Assembly (NCBI GenBank): GCA_002914805.1
Contig: JXTB01000119.1
Coordinates: 654,750 to 718,749, forward strand
Direction of reading: 5' to 3'
Source of the DNA: Parasponia andersonii
Taxonomy: Eukaryota; Streptophyta; Magnoliopsida; Rosales; Cannabaceae
DNA length: 64,000 nucleotides
The position numbers and the translations under genes were made by a program. The notes below the pieces were generated by a model, which saw nothing but the letters and a program-made list of their open reading frames with translations, was not told where the DNA came from and searched no databases. Positions 47,416-59,862 of this stretch are shown in pieces; position 1 is the stretch's first letter, and each line of letters starts with the position of its first letter.

Positions 47416-49601
47416 TAGAGGACTAATTAGTGAATTCTAGTCCTATATGTACTGTATTGATCAGTGAAGAAAAATAATATCAGATACCAATTGTCATTCT
47501 GTTTATATGGTATCAAAGCCGACACTAGCAAACCTCTTGATACACTTTCTTGTTTGAAAGCCGAACTTATAACCAAAATCACCCAAAAACTATCAAATTC
47601 ATCATATTTCTCCAAAAAAAAAAAAACAATCCGCATTGCTCTTCTTCAGTAGCGGATCTTTACCGTCATAGCTGAATACCAGACTGTGCCGCTCCACATT
47701 CATCCTCGCTATCGGCTATATTCTAGAAAACACCAGACCGTGCCTTTCCTGAACCTACGTGAAGTCATATTCATTCATTCAATGCATCATTTAGGCCCCA
47801 AAATTTTCATAACATCCATTCAATACACCATTTGGGCCTAATTTGTCTTTGGGCCGAAATTACTTTGGGTTATGTCCAATTGATTTGAAGCTTCGTAAGT
47901 TTTGTATCTAATATTAAGTTTCATTTTTATTTTTTTATTTATTTATTGTTTCTAAAAAGTTTTAAGGCAAAATTGGTGGCAAAAAGATGCACCCAAACTT
48001 ATGAAATTGATTACACTGAAATATTTGTAACTGTAGCTAAAATCAACACAATTCAAGTCTTGTTATTCTTAGCTGCAAATTTTGATTAGTCTTTACAACA
48101 ATTTGATGTGAAAAACGCATTCTTACATGGCGAACTATTTGAAGAAGTCTACGTGGATCTCCTATTAGGGTGCATGGTAACAAAAGAACAAAACCAAGAG
48201 GTATGCAGGCTAAAGAAATCATTGTATGGACTGAAACAATCTCCTAGAACTTAGGTCGGAAGATTCAGAAAATATATGATAACTTTTAGTTACCAACAAA
48301 ACAATTCAGATCACACTCTATTCTTAAAGAAACGGAATGAGAAGATTATTGCGCTCATCGTTTATATAGATAATATGGTAATAACAAGAAATGATCCAAT
48401 TGGAAGGAAGGTTTTGCAAGAATACCTATCTAGAGAATTCGAGATGATATAGGTTCCTTATAATATTTTCTTGGAATACAAGTATCACGGTCCAATGAAG
48501 GTATTTTCTTATCCCAAAAGCAATATGCCTTAGATTTGCTTCAAGCATACCAACTAACAGATACATCAATTAAAAAAGGCTTAAAATTACGTATTAAGAC
48601 CGATCAAGTTTCAGTTGACAAAGAGAGATACCAGAGACTTGTTAGTAGATTAATGTACTTAGCACACACAAGACTAAATCTTGCATATGTATTGAGTATT
48701 GTCAGCTAATTTATACACAATCCAGGTGAATAATATATGAACGTCATCATATGCATTTTGAGATATCTGAAGTCAACTCAAAGAAAGGGAATTTTATTCT
48801 CTAAAAATACAGAGGAACAAACTACAGATGTATACACTGATGCGGACTGGGCTGGAGATAAGAATGATATGCGATCCGCTTTAGGATATTTTATATTTTT
48901 AGATAGAAATCTTGTCACTTAGAGGAACAAGAAGCAGAATGTAAATAGAAATCTTGTCACTTGGAGAAGCAAGAAGCAGAATATTATTTTATATTTTTAG
49001 ATAGAAATCTTGTCACTTGGAGGAGCAAGAAGTAGAATATTGTTGCCCGCTAAGTGGAGAAGCAGAACTTAGGGGAACAACACTTGGGATTTATTAAAAA
49101 TTAAGGCTTAAACTTCCCTTGCAAGATTTAGGATATTCACCAAATAAATCAGTTCGATTATATTGTGATAATAAGTCCACACGTGACATGGCCCATAATC
49201 CAGTTCATCATGATCGAACAAAGCATGTCGAGGTTCTTCGATTTTTCATCAAGGAGAAATTAGAGGAAAATATTTTTGAATTATCCGAGATTCGATCAGA
49301 AGATCAATTGGCTGACATTCTCATTAAAGTAGTCTCAAATTGAATATTCTCAAAATCCTAAACAAATTAGGCATAAGCGATATCTATGCACCAATTTGAG
49401 ATGGAGTATTGAGATAGCAAATGATTTACCAAATTAATTTTATTGATTGTATCGCCTTATATATAGAGATTGTATAGATATATAAAGGTTATAAGGATTG
49501 TATGAGCAGATTTCTAGGGGACCAATTAGTGAATTCTAGTCCTATGTATACTGTATTGATCTGTGAAGAAAAATAATATCAGAATTGTCATTCTGTTTAT
49601 A
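47416..49601 (+). mobile_element. Internally deleted Ty1/copia element
   Basis: The 3' LTR is at about 49407-49601; its last 90 or so bases recur at 47416-47507 as the remainder of a 5' LTR cut at the N. A primer-binding site TGGTATCAAAGCC follows at 47508-47520. Gag and integrase are missing. Reverse transcriptase is recognisable from about 48090: [18 protein letters not shown], then LYGLKQSPR and HTLFLKK, with the catalytic Y-x-D-D box reading YIDN. Later come VYTDADWAGD (RNase H start), and LYCDNKSTRDMAHNP with HDRTKHVEVLRFFIKEK and SEDQLADILIK at 49119-49343. Stops and frameshifts are frequent. A polypurine-like tract lies just before 49407. Confidence 0.85.
48900..49050. repeat. Triplicated segment within copia RNase H
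   Basis: The stretch ATAGAAATCTTGTCACTT followed by GGAG-AGCAAGAAG-AGAAT occurs three times (near 48903, 48945 and 49000), corresponding to the protein motif RNLVTWRSKKQ. It disrupts the RNase H frame and postdates the element. Confidence 0.8.
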
Positions 49602-51007
49602 AATGTCATTTGATTGCAAAGACAGACACGTTTGAAAAAGATCACTGATCATGGGTTGCTTGCAGCCTGTCAGTACGTATAATTATAGACATGGATCAAA
49701 AAACAAAATGCTTTCTCTTTTACTTTTACATTTGAAATTGAAAATACCTGACAATTGAACAACACGCTTGAAAGCAGAAATTTTATTCAACACAATTAAC
49801 CTATCGATACAAAAATCAAATTACAAATAAGCAAGGAATACTTAGCGAGATTATTGAATTAATAACAATTAAAGAGCAAACACCCAACCTAATAATATAG
49901 GAGAGGCGGCTTCCGCTACTAGAATTAGTACTTCAATTTTAAAATTTTCCAGATCTGGAAACAAAAGTTTAAAAATAATGAAGAATTAACCACAGAAAAT
50001 TACACAAAAATCGAGAAAAATTACGCAAAAATCGATTAAAGTATTAAAACCCACATATATATATATATATCTAAATTTGAGTGGAATATAAATATCGATA
50101 GATTTAGATGTATTATAACATATGCCTTCGAAAAAATAACTCAAATAAAAAAGAAAGGAAAAAAGAAAAGTCATGCCGAAAAAGGTGATCCTAAGGAGGA
50201 GGAAAGGAATTTTTTAGAGAAGGAGAGTTGTAAAATGAAATCTTTTTAAATGGGTAATGCTTTTGATAGTTTTCGATTTTTTTTCTTTTTAAACGGGTAA
50301 TGCTTTCAATAGTTTTTCTATAGATCATTACAATAATGGCTTGTCATTTTATTTTTATTAGTGAAAAAAATGTTATGATTGGCAATTTGAATACGACACG
50401 ATAACAAGAATCTAAATTCACACGTTTAGTTGATACACTTAACATAAAATTAACGATTAATTAATTTTTTATTAACAAATATAAAATATTAAATAATTAT
50501 GTCATAGAAAATATTTTTTAATGAATTTATTGTAAATAAAATAAAAAATAGATAATAAACTAATGAGCGAATTTATCTTGATAAAGAAAATTAAAGTGAA
50601 AAAAAAATCAAATAAATGAATAATTATAATGTTTAAAAGTATTGTGAAGTATCAATATGAATGGCGTTCTCATTAAACGGTAGCCTGTGAGTAATACAAA
50701 ATCCACATGATATAAATAAGTCAACACAAAATGATACAAATTATTAGTCCTCTCATAATAAGTGAAAAGTCTTTTTAAAAGAAGTAATATAAATGCTCTA
50801 TGAAGTCCAATTTTAAATTAAAATAATTACTATCTAACTTAGTGAAATACAATATGAAAATTAAACGAAAAAAGATGCATATTATAAAACTCATATGTCA
50901 AGTAATGACAAAGAAAATTATAAAAGAGAGGGAAAGAAACTACTTCTAGGAATCCTTTTATTTCTTATGTTAAAATAAAACAAGGACCTATTAAAGTTTC
51001 AATCTCA
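49602..51007. other. AT-rich intergenic DNA, nothing recognised
   Basis: No gene or clear transposon end. A short direct repeat around TTTTTAAA-GGGTAATGCTTT occurs at about 50244 and 50289. Confidence 0.5.
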
Positions 51008-51012
51008 ATAAC

Positions 51013-53094
51013 TGTAAAAGTCCAGTTTTTTTAGGAGCAAAATGGTTTTTGACCAGATTTAAAAAAAAAAATTATAAACCTCGCTCTCTCTCCTCTGTCT
51101 CGTCCTCCCCTCTCAAAATCTCTTTCGCTCTCCCTACTCTTTCTCTTCCTCACTCACGGCCGAAGACCGGGACCAACTGCAACCACTGCCTCGGATGTCG
51201 TCTGACCTGCCAACTGGCCGGCGCTGCCTCACCGTGCCACCAGCGACCCCCGCCACCGGTCCCGCGAAGCTACCGTGCTCCCACGCCAGAAAAATGCTGT
51301 TTTTGGCTGTTTAAAGCTTTTCGTCACAGGCGAAGATTCCGGCCACCATTCGACCCTTAACCAGGCCCGTTGGAATCGTCTCGTCGTAAGGATCGTCAAA
51401 GTATATATATCTCAACTCTATTTGGTTCGGAATGAAAGTTGTCATTTTTGGGCATTTCGAGTTTATGGTTGTAGTTTTTGATCTGGCCGTCGAATTGTGT
51501 TTTTGACCGCATTTTTGGAATGTACTCATAAAATGGAGAAGTTTGATATATATATATATATATTGTGTTGTTTGGTGATCGGCACAAAAATCGAGATCGG
51601 ACGGTCGAAATTTTGTCTCGTTTTACTTGCCACCGGTCTGGTATGGGCCCGAACCAGAATTGGACAAATTATATATCTAACCTAGCTATTTTGGGTACTA
51701 ACAATTCAGTGAAGAGATCCGTTTGCGAAATTGAAGCTCCGATGAGAAGTTGACTTTTCGCAAGAGGACGATCGAGGGCTTGGAATTGGTTCTCAACCCT
51801 CCGGGTGATCGTCAACGACACCTTGAGGACTCAATAGCATGGTATCGCCATTTCGGTGAGGTAGAGGTTTAGTTACCTTCGTTTTATAACGTTTTTGAGT
51901 TAAAACTTATTTTCTGCAACATATAAGAATAAGTGTGTTTTAAATGATTTGAATTATATGTAATGAAATCTGGTTGTACGATATATACTGTACTGCTCTG
52001 AGAATTTGCTGTGTGCAGGTTATTTTGGGTGTATCAAAAATAAGGCCGTTATGTTGCCCGTTTTTATATAAAACTCTATTATGCATATTTTACTGAAAAA
52101 CCAGAGTACAGTAGTTTTTACACTTGAGTTCTATACTGCACGTGTCATAGGATCATACATGAGCACCGTGTTAGTATCGTGAGTTTTACAGTGTGGCGTT
52201 GCGTGCTCCACCGTCAGTGAAAGTCCGTAAACTCGTGCAGGATTTTGTTACTTCTGATTACCTCCCCATTTGGCAAGCATAGGCAATTCAGTTACCCCTC
52301 CAGGTTTGGTAGACGACACATAGGTGTCCCCTCCAAGTATGGGCTTAGGTGTTAGGCAGGCTGTTAGGCATACTTAGTGCCATCATCCTGGGTTTCCACA
52401 GATGAGAGGATGAGAGCTCATGGGTATGGGTTGATTTGTGTCATGTGCATATAGATTGATGATTTTGATTACACTGTTTTATATATATGGGCTCCCAGTT
52501 TGGATTATATATATATATATGTGTGTGTGTGTATGTTTTGGATTTGAACTAACCATGCAGGAGTTTTCCATCACTAAACTATTTTTCTTCGAGGTAACTA
52601 TTTTCCTACTGGCCATTGTATGCTCACCCCCCCTCCCCCCTTCTTCTCTTTTTCAGGTGGTGTTCAATGCGATATTGGAAATTAGGAGGAGTAAGAGGCT
52701 ATCTTAACTGTAGTTCATTTCTTGGTAATACTAGAAATCTATTGTTGTGGTGTTTGGACTGTTTGGAGTTTTGTATTAGCATTGAACCAAGATTACTACT
52801 TTCTCTTTTGTTTGTAAACTTATGTATGCCATTTTGGGATTTAACTTGTTGTTGTAGATGATGATAATACTTGGACTTATATTTGATTTTCTCGTTTTTC
52901 AATTATTATTCGGTCTATGTTTAATGTGTATACGAACTGTAGGAGAGGTTTACGGGATGAAATTCCAAATACTTTATCAAAATAGACTGTTTACAAAACT
53001 AAAACTTTTTAGACACTTTTCAAATAAATCATGGAATTTTCTATCTTTGTGAAATCTCCCTTTCTGCCACTGACCTGGGTTTTGGATCGTGACA
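51013..53094. mobile_element. Solo LTR, probably Ty3/gypsy, copy A
   Basis: Starts TGTAAAAGTCC and ends GGATCGTGACA, with flanking 5-bp duplications ATAAC (51008-51012) and ACAAC (53095-53099), 4 of 5 identical. The length of 2082 bp, the TG...CA ends and the lack of any primer-binding site after 53094 indicate a solo LTR. The middle (51395-51730) is about 85% identical by eye to 63690-64000, for example GAAAGTTGTCATTTTT, GGTGATCGGCACAAAAAT and CCTAGCTATTTTGGGT. GC-rich open frames inside (51049-51360) are not genes. Superfamily is inferred from LTR length and ends. Confidence 0.75.
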
Positions 53095-53099
53095 ACAAC

Positions 53100-56000
53100 A
53101 CAATTAGAGAAAACTAAGTGAATGACCAATTTTTTAAATTGAATTAAGTAGAAGTCTATATTTTAAAAGTTATAACTAAATGCTCATTTCTTTTAAAGTT
53201 TCAGCTATATATAAAATATATTGTATTTTTATTATTGTTATTAATTAAGTTAGACATTTAGTTATAAATTTTTGAGTTTGATCATATATTGAATATGAGT
53301 CAAAAAATAGTCAAATTGCTAATCAGCCATCCTAATTACTTGATTGTAAATTCATATACTCAGTATGTACTTAAATTGTTCAAATTCATACCTCAAGTTG
53401 TTANAAAAAAAAAAATACTTAGAATAAGATCAAAAGTACAAGATTGCTTCTAGATAAGTTTATTTCTTTAGTCTTATATTTAGATTTATTGAATTGTATG
53501 ATTTGATATTAGCATATATGGTTTAAATTTTATAAAAACTTTTATGATCAAAGTTGATTTTGAATAGAAAATGTTTTAACTTCAAATTATTCCTACACTT
53601 TGTTAATGCTTTTATAAGACAAATTAAACATGTTGTTTTAATGGCTAAAATATTCTATTATACGTGATTTTTCAAGTTTAAATGTGTTATTAAATTATTA
53701 AATATGGGCTAAAAAGAGAATTATTATTTTTGAACTAGACTGTGTTTTAGATTTCACACTTTCTAAATTATTGTTAAAAAATTTTTAGAAACCAAACCAC
53801 GCTTGCACCAGACAAATTTTTTCTTTTAAAAAAATGATTTATCATGTTTAAAGTGTTCAAAACAAGTTTTAAAATCAGATTTTGGAAACGCCAAAAGTTA
53901 TTAGAAATTGGAAAAATGCTAGAAATGGCGGTGAATCAGAACATTTTTCAGTCGACCAATCCACTGCCAGAAGGCCAAATTTGGTTATTCTGACACTTTG
54001 AAAGGCCATACATTCTAACGGCTAGTTGCATTGGTCGATTGGTACATAAGTAGCATACCGATACAATGTGAGAGAGAGTATAAAACGACTAGTTTTTCAT
54101 TAGGAAATGTTTTCATAGAAGCTAATTTGAGACTTCTTAAGGTAATTAAACATTTCATGTATATACGATGTATATTTCTAAAAAATTGAGTATGAATCTG
54201 TAAAATATATATATATATATATATATCGGGTATCTATGTTAATATGCTTTTTTTAAAAAAAAATAATGGGTATATGCGTACTATTCCCACTATCATAGAG
54301 GCCCTGCTTGGAATATTCGGTCCAATTCATAGATACTGGCATGGCTAATTAGAGAAAAATATCGATGGTTTTTATTTTTTATGTTTAAGAATGCTTTTAT
54401 TTTTATTGGACTGCTTAATGTTTATGATTGACCCAAAAAAAAAAGGAAAAAACACAGCGAATATTAATTATATATTTCGAAAATGTAAAAGAGGAAAATT
54501 TATTTGACAAAAAAAATAGATAATCTAATTGATTAGTGGCCCTGTAGGTGCATATAACATAAAATATTCGTAAAGAAAAGTCATTTAAGGCACTGTTCTT
54601 TAAGTTTTAGAGAACAAATGTTATCGGTTAATTTATATTCATAATTGTGTATTCATCAAGAATTATTTTTGTTTATATTCGTCAGAGAAACTTTTTTTAA
54701 AAAAAAAAAAACAGTATCAAAACAAATATATTATACAACATTTAAGTAACGATCAATAGTTGTCATAGTTGTGGGATTTAGAATGAGGATCAATAATTTC
54801 ATGATCAAAAGAATGAGCTAAACTATTTTGTTTAATTTCTGAGTCATAAATAATTGATGCTAATTAAATTTCCCAAAGCAACGATAAAACGTGTAATGTA
54901 TAGCTAAAAGGAACATGATCATTGACATTATCTAAACGATGTCGGCACTGATTAAGGCAGTTCAATGGAGCACGCTAACCTGCCAATCTGCCAAACCAAT
55001 AGGGATGAAGTGAACGTACCATATCTTTGAAATTCATAACAAAATATAAAAGATAAGCTTAATAATAAAAAAAAAATTTAATATAAATATTAGAAAAATT
55101 CAATGAACTATATGATCCTTATCTCGTAGAAAAAATTCCATAGTATATTCAGTTTGGGTATGGTATGGACTATGGAGCGCTGCACATTCCTTGAAATGGT
55201 GTTCTGGTACTGTGTAATATATCAAACTGAATAACAGATACGTTGACAAGTTCTAAGCTTCCCATACCATAGCCCATACAGAAACCAAGTATTTACATTC
55301 TTAAAACAAGTGAATTGAACTAAGTTTTGAGACTATGGACGACTCACCGATCAAAACCTTGGTATGTAGCCTCATTTTTGTCAACCAAGTATGGCATATT
55401 TGCATCTTTCTATGAATATTGAATAACCCATATCTTCAAGAAAAATAAATAAATAGACTATATGGTAAATGAAAAATATATATTTATATCTATATATAGG
55501 AATGATTGAGCGCGTGCACACGGCGCCAGTATCAGGTATTTTTCGGTTGGGGGCTCAAATTGCGTGGTCGGCTACAAGTGCAACAACCTCTTTCTTTGTA
55601 ATCTTTTCACGTGTTGACTGACTATTCAACAAGTCAAAACCTGAAATAATAAATCTTAATTTAGGTCTCTCCCTCTATAGTTTGTACGTCATCTAAGAAA
55701 CATTCGTCCCAACTCAAACATGCATATAATTGATCAATTTAATATTTTTTTAGAAAAAAAAATTAAATTTAATGAACAACTTTTTATTATCTTTTTTTTT
55801 TTCTTATCAAAATAGTTTACTTTAAATTCGTACTATATCAATTTGAAACTTTAACAAGCAAAATAAATGTTTTTAAAGAAATTGAGGTATTAGTTATTTA
55901 AAAAATGACTGACGTATTTATATATATATATATATATATATTAATATTAGACATAGAATACTTAACCAAGAATATTTAAATATGGCATATTTGCACCTTA

Positions 56001-57130
56001 ATTACTATGAATATTGAATAGTCCCTTATTCGAGAAATTAAATAAAAAGCCTGTATACGGTAAGTTAACAAACATATGTCCATGATCAGTTAGTTGCTCT
56101 TTACATACACACAATGGATACATGTGAAGTATGAGTATAAAATGTAATTCCGATTCTACATTGATCCAATCAGTTATTTACGTGCATAAAATGTAGTTTT
56201 AATGATATGGTTATAAGTCAAGAAGGTAGTGTACTTTAAATTTGTATCACATCATTTCGGAGCTTTAAAAAGCCTAACAAAAATAACAAAATAGTTATTT
56301 TTTTATTGATGTATTAATAATTAAAGAGATGACGGAGGACATATGTGAAAGATTTGTTAGGTGTTTGATGGGAGTATATCTTTTGTTATTCTTTCATGCA
56401 TTTATAAGGCAACCAATAACTAAATCTGTTAGCTTCTATAATTATCGATCTAAGAGAAAAAAAAAGAGTAAGAGTAAACATTAGCTAGTAGCTAGAGCTA
56501 GCTTTCTTGTTTTTAAACACTGAATTTAATTAAGTAGCATTATTTTACAATAATAGACAGGGTCCACAAGTTGCTTCATATTGATCGTAAGACTAGATGC
56601 TATATATATACAAATTATAAATATAAACATTCTGATAAAATTAAAGATGTGATGGTGATATATGAAAATGAGTTATTAGCAATAATATTGTTAATGTTAA
56701 CATCAACATCCCAAGGAAAAGAAGATAAAAAAAAAGGTTTAGCATTAACAATGCTAATTATTTTGCAAGTTGTAAGTGATCTCAGCGTAGAGCCAGTACA
56801 GTACTCATTATCAATAGTGAAATCTACTTATTCGATTTGTTTCTTAAAAATCTTTGAAGATCTATAGTTATTTATATTTAGCTCAAGAGTACCGGCTAAC
56901 CGGGCTTTACGAAAATAGATCATATTCATTAACGCGAATTTTGTCCATATAGGTCAGCTCTGGCCGGGCCACCAAATTATCGCACAAAATTTTTGTAGTG
57001 CTACTGTTTTTATGCTTTCATATATTGCTATTGATTTGACTTTTTAGTACATGACATACATATGGAACAAAAATTGAGCAAGTTAATATTTATAACACTG
57101 CATACACCACAATTTAATGAAGCTGCACCT
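53100..57130. other. AT-rich intergenic DNA with a single N at 53404
   Basis: No convincing gene. The N at 53404 precedes a poly-A run. A W-box pair (TTGACT at 55614, AGTCAA at 55632) lies in a small G+C-richer patch at 55500-55640 with no associated gene. The 98-codon frame at 56571-56867 has no recognisable domain. Confidence 0.5.
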
Positions 57131-57798
57131 AGAACCCAGTTTGGTTTATATTTTTAACAAACTGAAAGTATTTTTTGAATAATTTGTAGGCCAAAAGATA
57201 TTTATAAAAATTTAAAAATCAGATTATTCAATAATTTTTGACAAAGTTACAACCAAAAATCAAAGTTGGTCTAAGATAGTTCTGACTTTTAAATTATGCG
57301 GAAATTTGCATTATCTTTTAATAAATAAATTATAATGTCTAAAATACCAAACACTTAATTGAGTTTATTTTCATATGAATTTTTTAAGAAAATTTTAATA
57401 TATTTAAATCATAATCAATTAAAATACTCTTTATTTTAGTTATTTTGAAGTAACCAAATTGATTCTTTATTGAAATTTTAAATTTAGATGAAAATAAAGT
57501 AAATTTAATTGAGTTTACTTTCATATCAATGTTTTTTAATATATATAATTGTAAAAAAATATTAATAAGCTCTTTCTATAAATATGCATAATTGTATAAT
57601 AATGTTTATTTTGGTAATTTTATATTTACACAACAATTCAGTTATACAATTTACCAAATACTTTAATACAACTTTTTCAAGCCACAACACTTTAAAATTA
57701 CAGTTTACTAAATACTCAGGTATTTTACGCTGCAATAAATTTTTCTATTAGCACACCTAAAAGTATTTTTCTTAAAATCTATAAATCTACCAAACTAG
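57131..57798. mobile_element. Possible MITE with AGTTTGGT inverted termini
   Basis: CCCAGTTTGGTTTATA at the left (57136-57152) and CTACCAAACTA at the right (57788-57798) form short inverted termini around about 660 bp of very AT-rich non-coding DNA. GCACCTA to the left and GCACTTA to the right may be a diverged target duplication, though offset by a few bases. Ends resemble common hAT-like plant MITEs. Tentative. Confidence 0.35.
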
Positions 57799-58214
57799 CA
57801 CTTAATCCTAATCCTTTCAGTGAGTAAGTGAGTAGCTAGATAGTTACAAGTCATATAATATCTTCGAAGATATATATAGCTATATTAATAATGGGAACAA
57901 TTCTTACAAGAACTTGTAAACTTTAATTCTCTAGTTAAATAATGATTATGATGTTTAACTCGTTGCGTTATTAATTAATGCTCAACTTCAGAGTAATTTG
58001 GACAAACTTCTTTAAATTTGGTGCCTCTTGTTTTGTCTTTATTCGAATAATCACAGGCCCATTTCAAGAGAAAAAAGAAGAAATAAACAAGGGCCTTTTT
58101 ATCGTCCGACGTGTGCCTGCCTGAAGTCTAGATAAAATTGCTCACGTCACAACTGAAATGAATTAGTGGCTAATTAAGCAGTATTTGCCGATTTGATAGG
58201 AATGTACATAGTCC

Positions 58215-58238
58215 GGGTCGGGTCGGGTCGGGTCGGGG
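58215..58238 (+). other. G-quadruplex-forming GGGTC repeat
   Basis: (GGGTC)4 followed by GGGG gives five G-runs separated by two-base TC loops, a strong match to the quadruplex consensus, within AT-rich DNA. It lies about 300 bp left of the GC-rich LTR fragment. Confidence 0.75.
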
Positions 58239-58539
58239 TGGTTAATGTCCAATTGGCGAGTGAATTTAATTAGCAGTAATGCTTTCAATATTTCACTGTA
58301 GTTCTTGCTAAATTAGTGACAATTCAATTTTTTTTTCCTCCACCCCCTACTCTAGTATGCATTATGCATGTAATTTAATTTCTTCTACTTATAAAAATAA
58401 AATGATAGAGGTTTGATTTCTTCTACTAAGCCCCGGGACCAAGCACTTACAAGATCCTTTCCCCTAAAATAAGTACTTACTGGATCCAGCTTGGGTGACA
58501 GTGTATAGATTTATGTTTATATCGTATAAATTGTGGGAC

Positions 58540-59371
58540 CCATTCCTAAATCATACGCCACGTGGACGATCAAGTGGCAGAACAGGTCACAAACAGGGTC
58601 CACCGTCCGACATGTGTCGAGAGTGACTAGTTAAAGGCCACGCGAGTCGCACGTGATACCACATTGGCCATTGGGCTATCCGAGACTAGCCCCGAGCCCA
58701 TCCCAGACCCTGGATAGACTTGGCCCAGTCCGATTCTTACCTCGACAGCTGAGGGTCGGAAGCCGCAAGGGTCTTCCACCAGAGTACAATGGAAAGCAAC
58801 TCACAGCTCCAGACCCAAACAGAGCATTTAATGCGATCTTAAGTAGGTGTGTGCATGGGATAAGCCGTCCTGACAGAACGGCGATTTGTCCAAATCTCGC
58901 CCCTGACAGACTCGAGCCATAGGGGACGGCGGAAACTAGGCTACAGCGGTGCAGGGGGGATCACGGTAATTTCGGCCCGTGACCTCTGGAGAAAGTCTTG
59001 AGGAAAAATATACTCGGTCCTGAGATTGAGAACTAGGGGGTACACAATTTCAGGATCATATATATATGAATCATGCGTCCCCGAAAAAGAAAAGGCATGT
59101 ACACATACAAAAGGAAATTTATAAAAGTTTACGAGTAAGAAACAAAAGATATACTCGTATAGATACAGAGAAAAACTGAATCTTTGCTACTCAATCTCAG
59201 GGGTAAATATCTGACTTAAGCATCAGAGAGTCCTTACAGGTAGCCATCCCCACCTCCTTGACCCTGCACAAGCCGGGAACATTTTGGGATATCAAGGATA
59301 CGAAGACAGTTGAAAGGTGTAACATCAGCAGTTCAGCGACACGTGAATAGCTGGTGGAAACTGCTCTAACA
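58540..59371 (+). mobile_element. Ty3/gypsy LTR fragment, Tat-like
   Basis: A GC-rich block in AT-rich DNA. The stretch ATCTGACTTAAGCATCAGAG at 59207-59226, followed by GTCCTTACAGGT and CCTTGACC, resembles the R/U5 part of LTRs of the gypsy Tat lineage as I know them. A likely LTR end is CTCTAACA at 59364-59371. A convincing left end and target duplication were not found, so the copy is probably truncated. The 89-codon frame at 58653-58922 is part of this non-coding block. Confidence 0.55.
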
Positions 59372-59403
59372 TGAACTATATTTGCTAAATTGATACATGA
59401 ACC

Positions 59404-59781
59404 CAGTGACAAAGCCGCAAAAATTTTTTAGCAGGGCATACACTAAAATTGTTTGAGCTAATTTTGAAATATATTAATCAACATAAACCAATATAAATTT
59501 AAATAGAGTACTTAAAGTTAGTCTAAAGAAAAATTTTCCAAAATGAAGACAAATTTTTGAATTTTAAAATAACATGAACTCAAAATTTTTTAAAAAATTA
59601 GTAGGTCATGTTAGGGGCATTATTAATGTTTATAAAAGGGTAAAAACTATGATTATAAAAATTCAGAAGATAAATAAAGGATAAAATTAAAATTTTCATA
59701 TGAATTCAAGGTAAAAAAACATAATTTTCTTAAAAATGAGAAATGGCCACTGCCCCTAAGCTTTAACTAGCTCTGTCTTTG
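59404..59781. mobile_element. hAT-type MITE, copy 2
   Basis: 378 bp, homologous along its length to 34901-35297 (shared GAGCTAATTTTGAAA-type start, AATTAGT-GGTCAT and the ACTGCCCC end). Starts CAGTGACAAAGCC and ends CTCTGTCTTTG. Flanking 8-bp sequences are CATGAACC (59396-59403) and CATGAAAG (59782-59789), 6 of 8 identical, consistent with an old hAT target duplication. It inserted just right of the gypsy LTR fragment. Confidence 0.75.
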
Positions 59782-59862
59782 CATGAAAGTACGAGTTCAA
59801 GCTAAATTCATTTATCATATAGTAACGAAAATTCGTTTATCATATAATAACGAAATGAGTAC

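Noticed and set aside
51049..51360. 103-codon Pro/Arg-rich frame
   Set aside because: Lies in the GC-rich block of solo LTR copy A; equivalent positions in copies B and C do not conserve the frame.
58653..58922. 89-codon Pro-rich frame
   Set aside because: Part of the GC-rich LTR fragment; no domain and no flanking gene structure.
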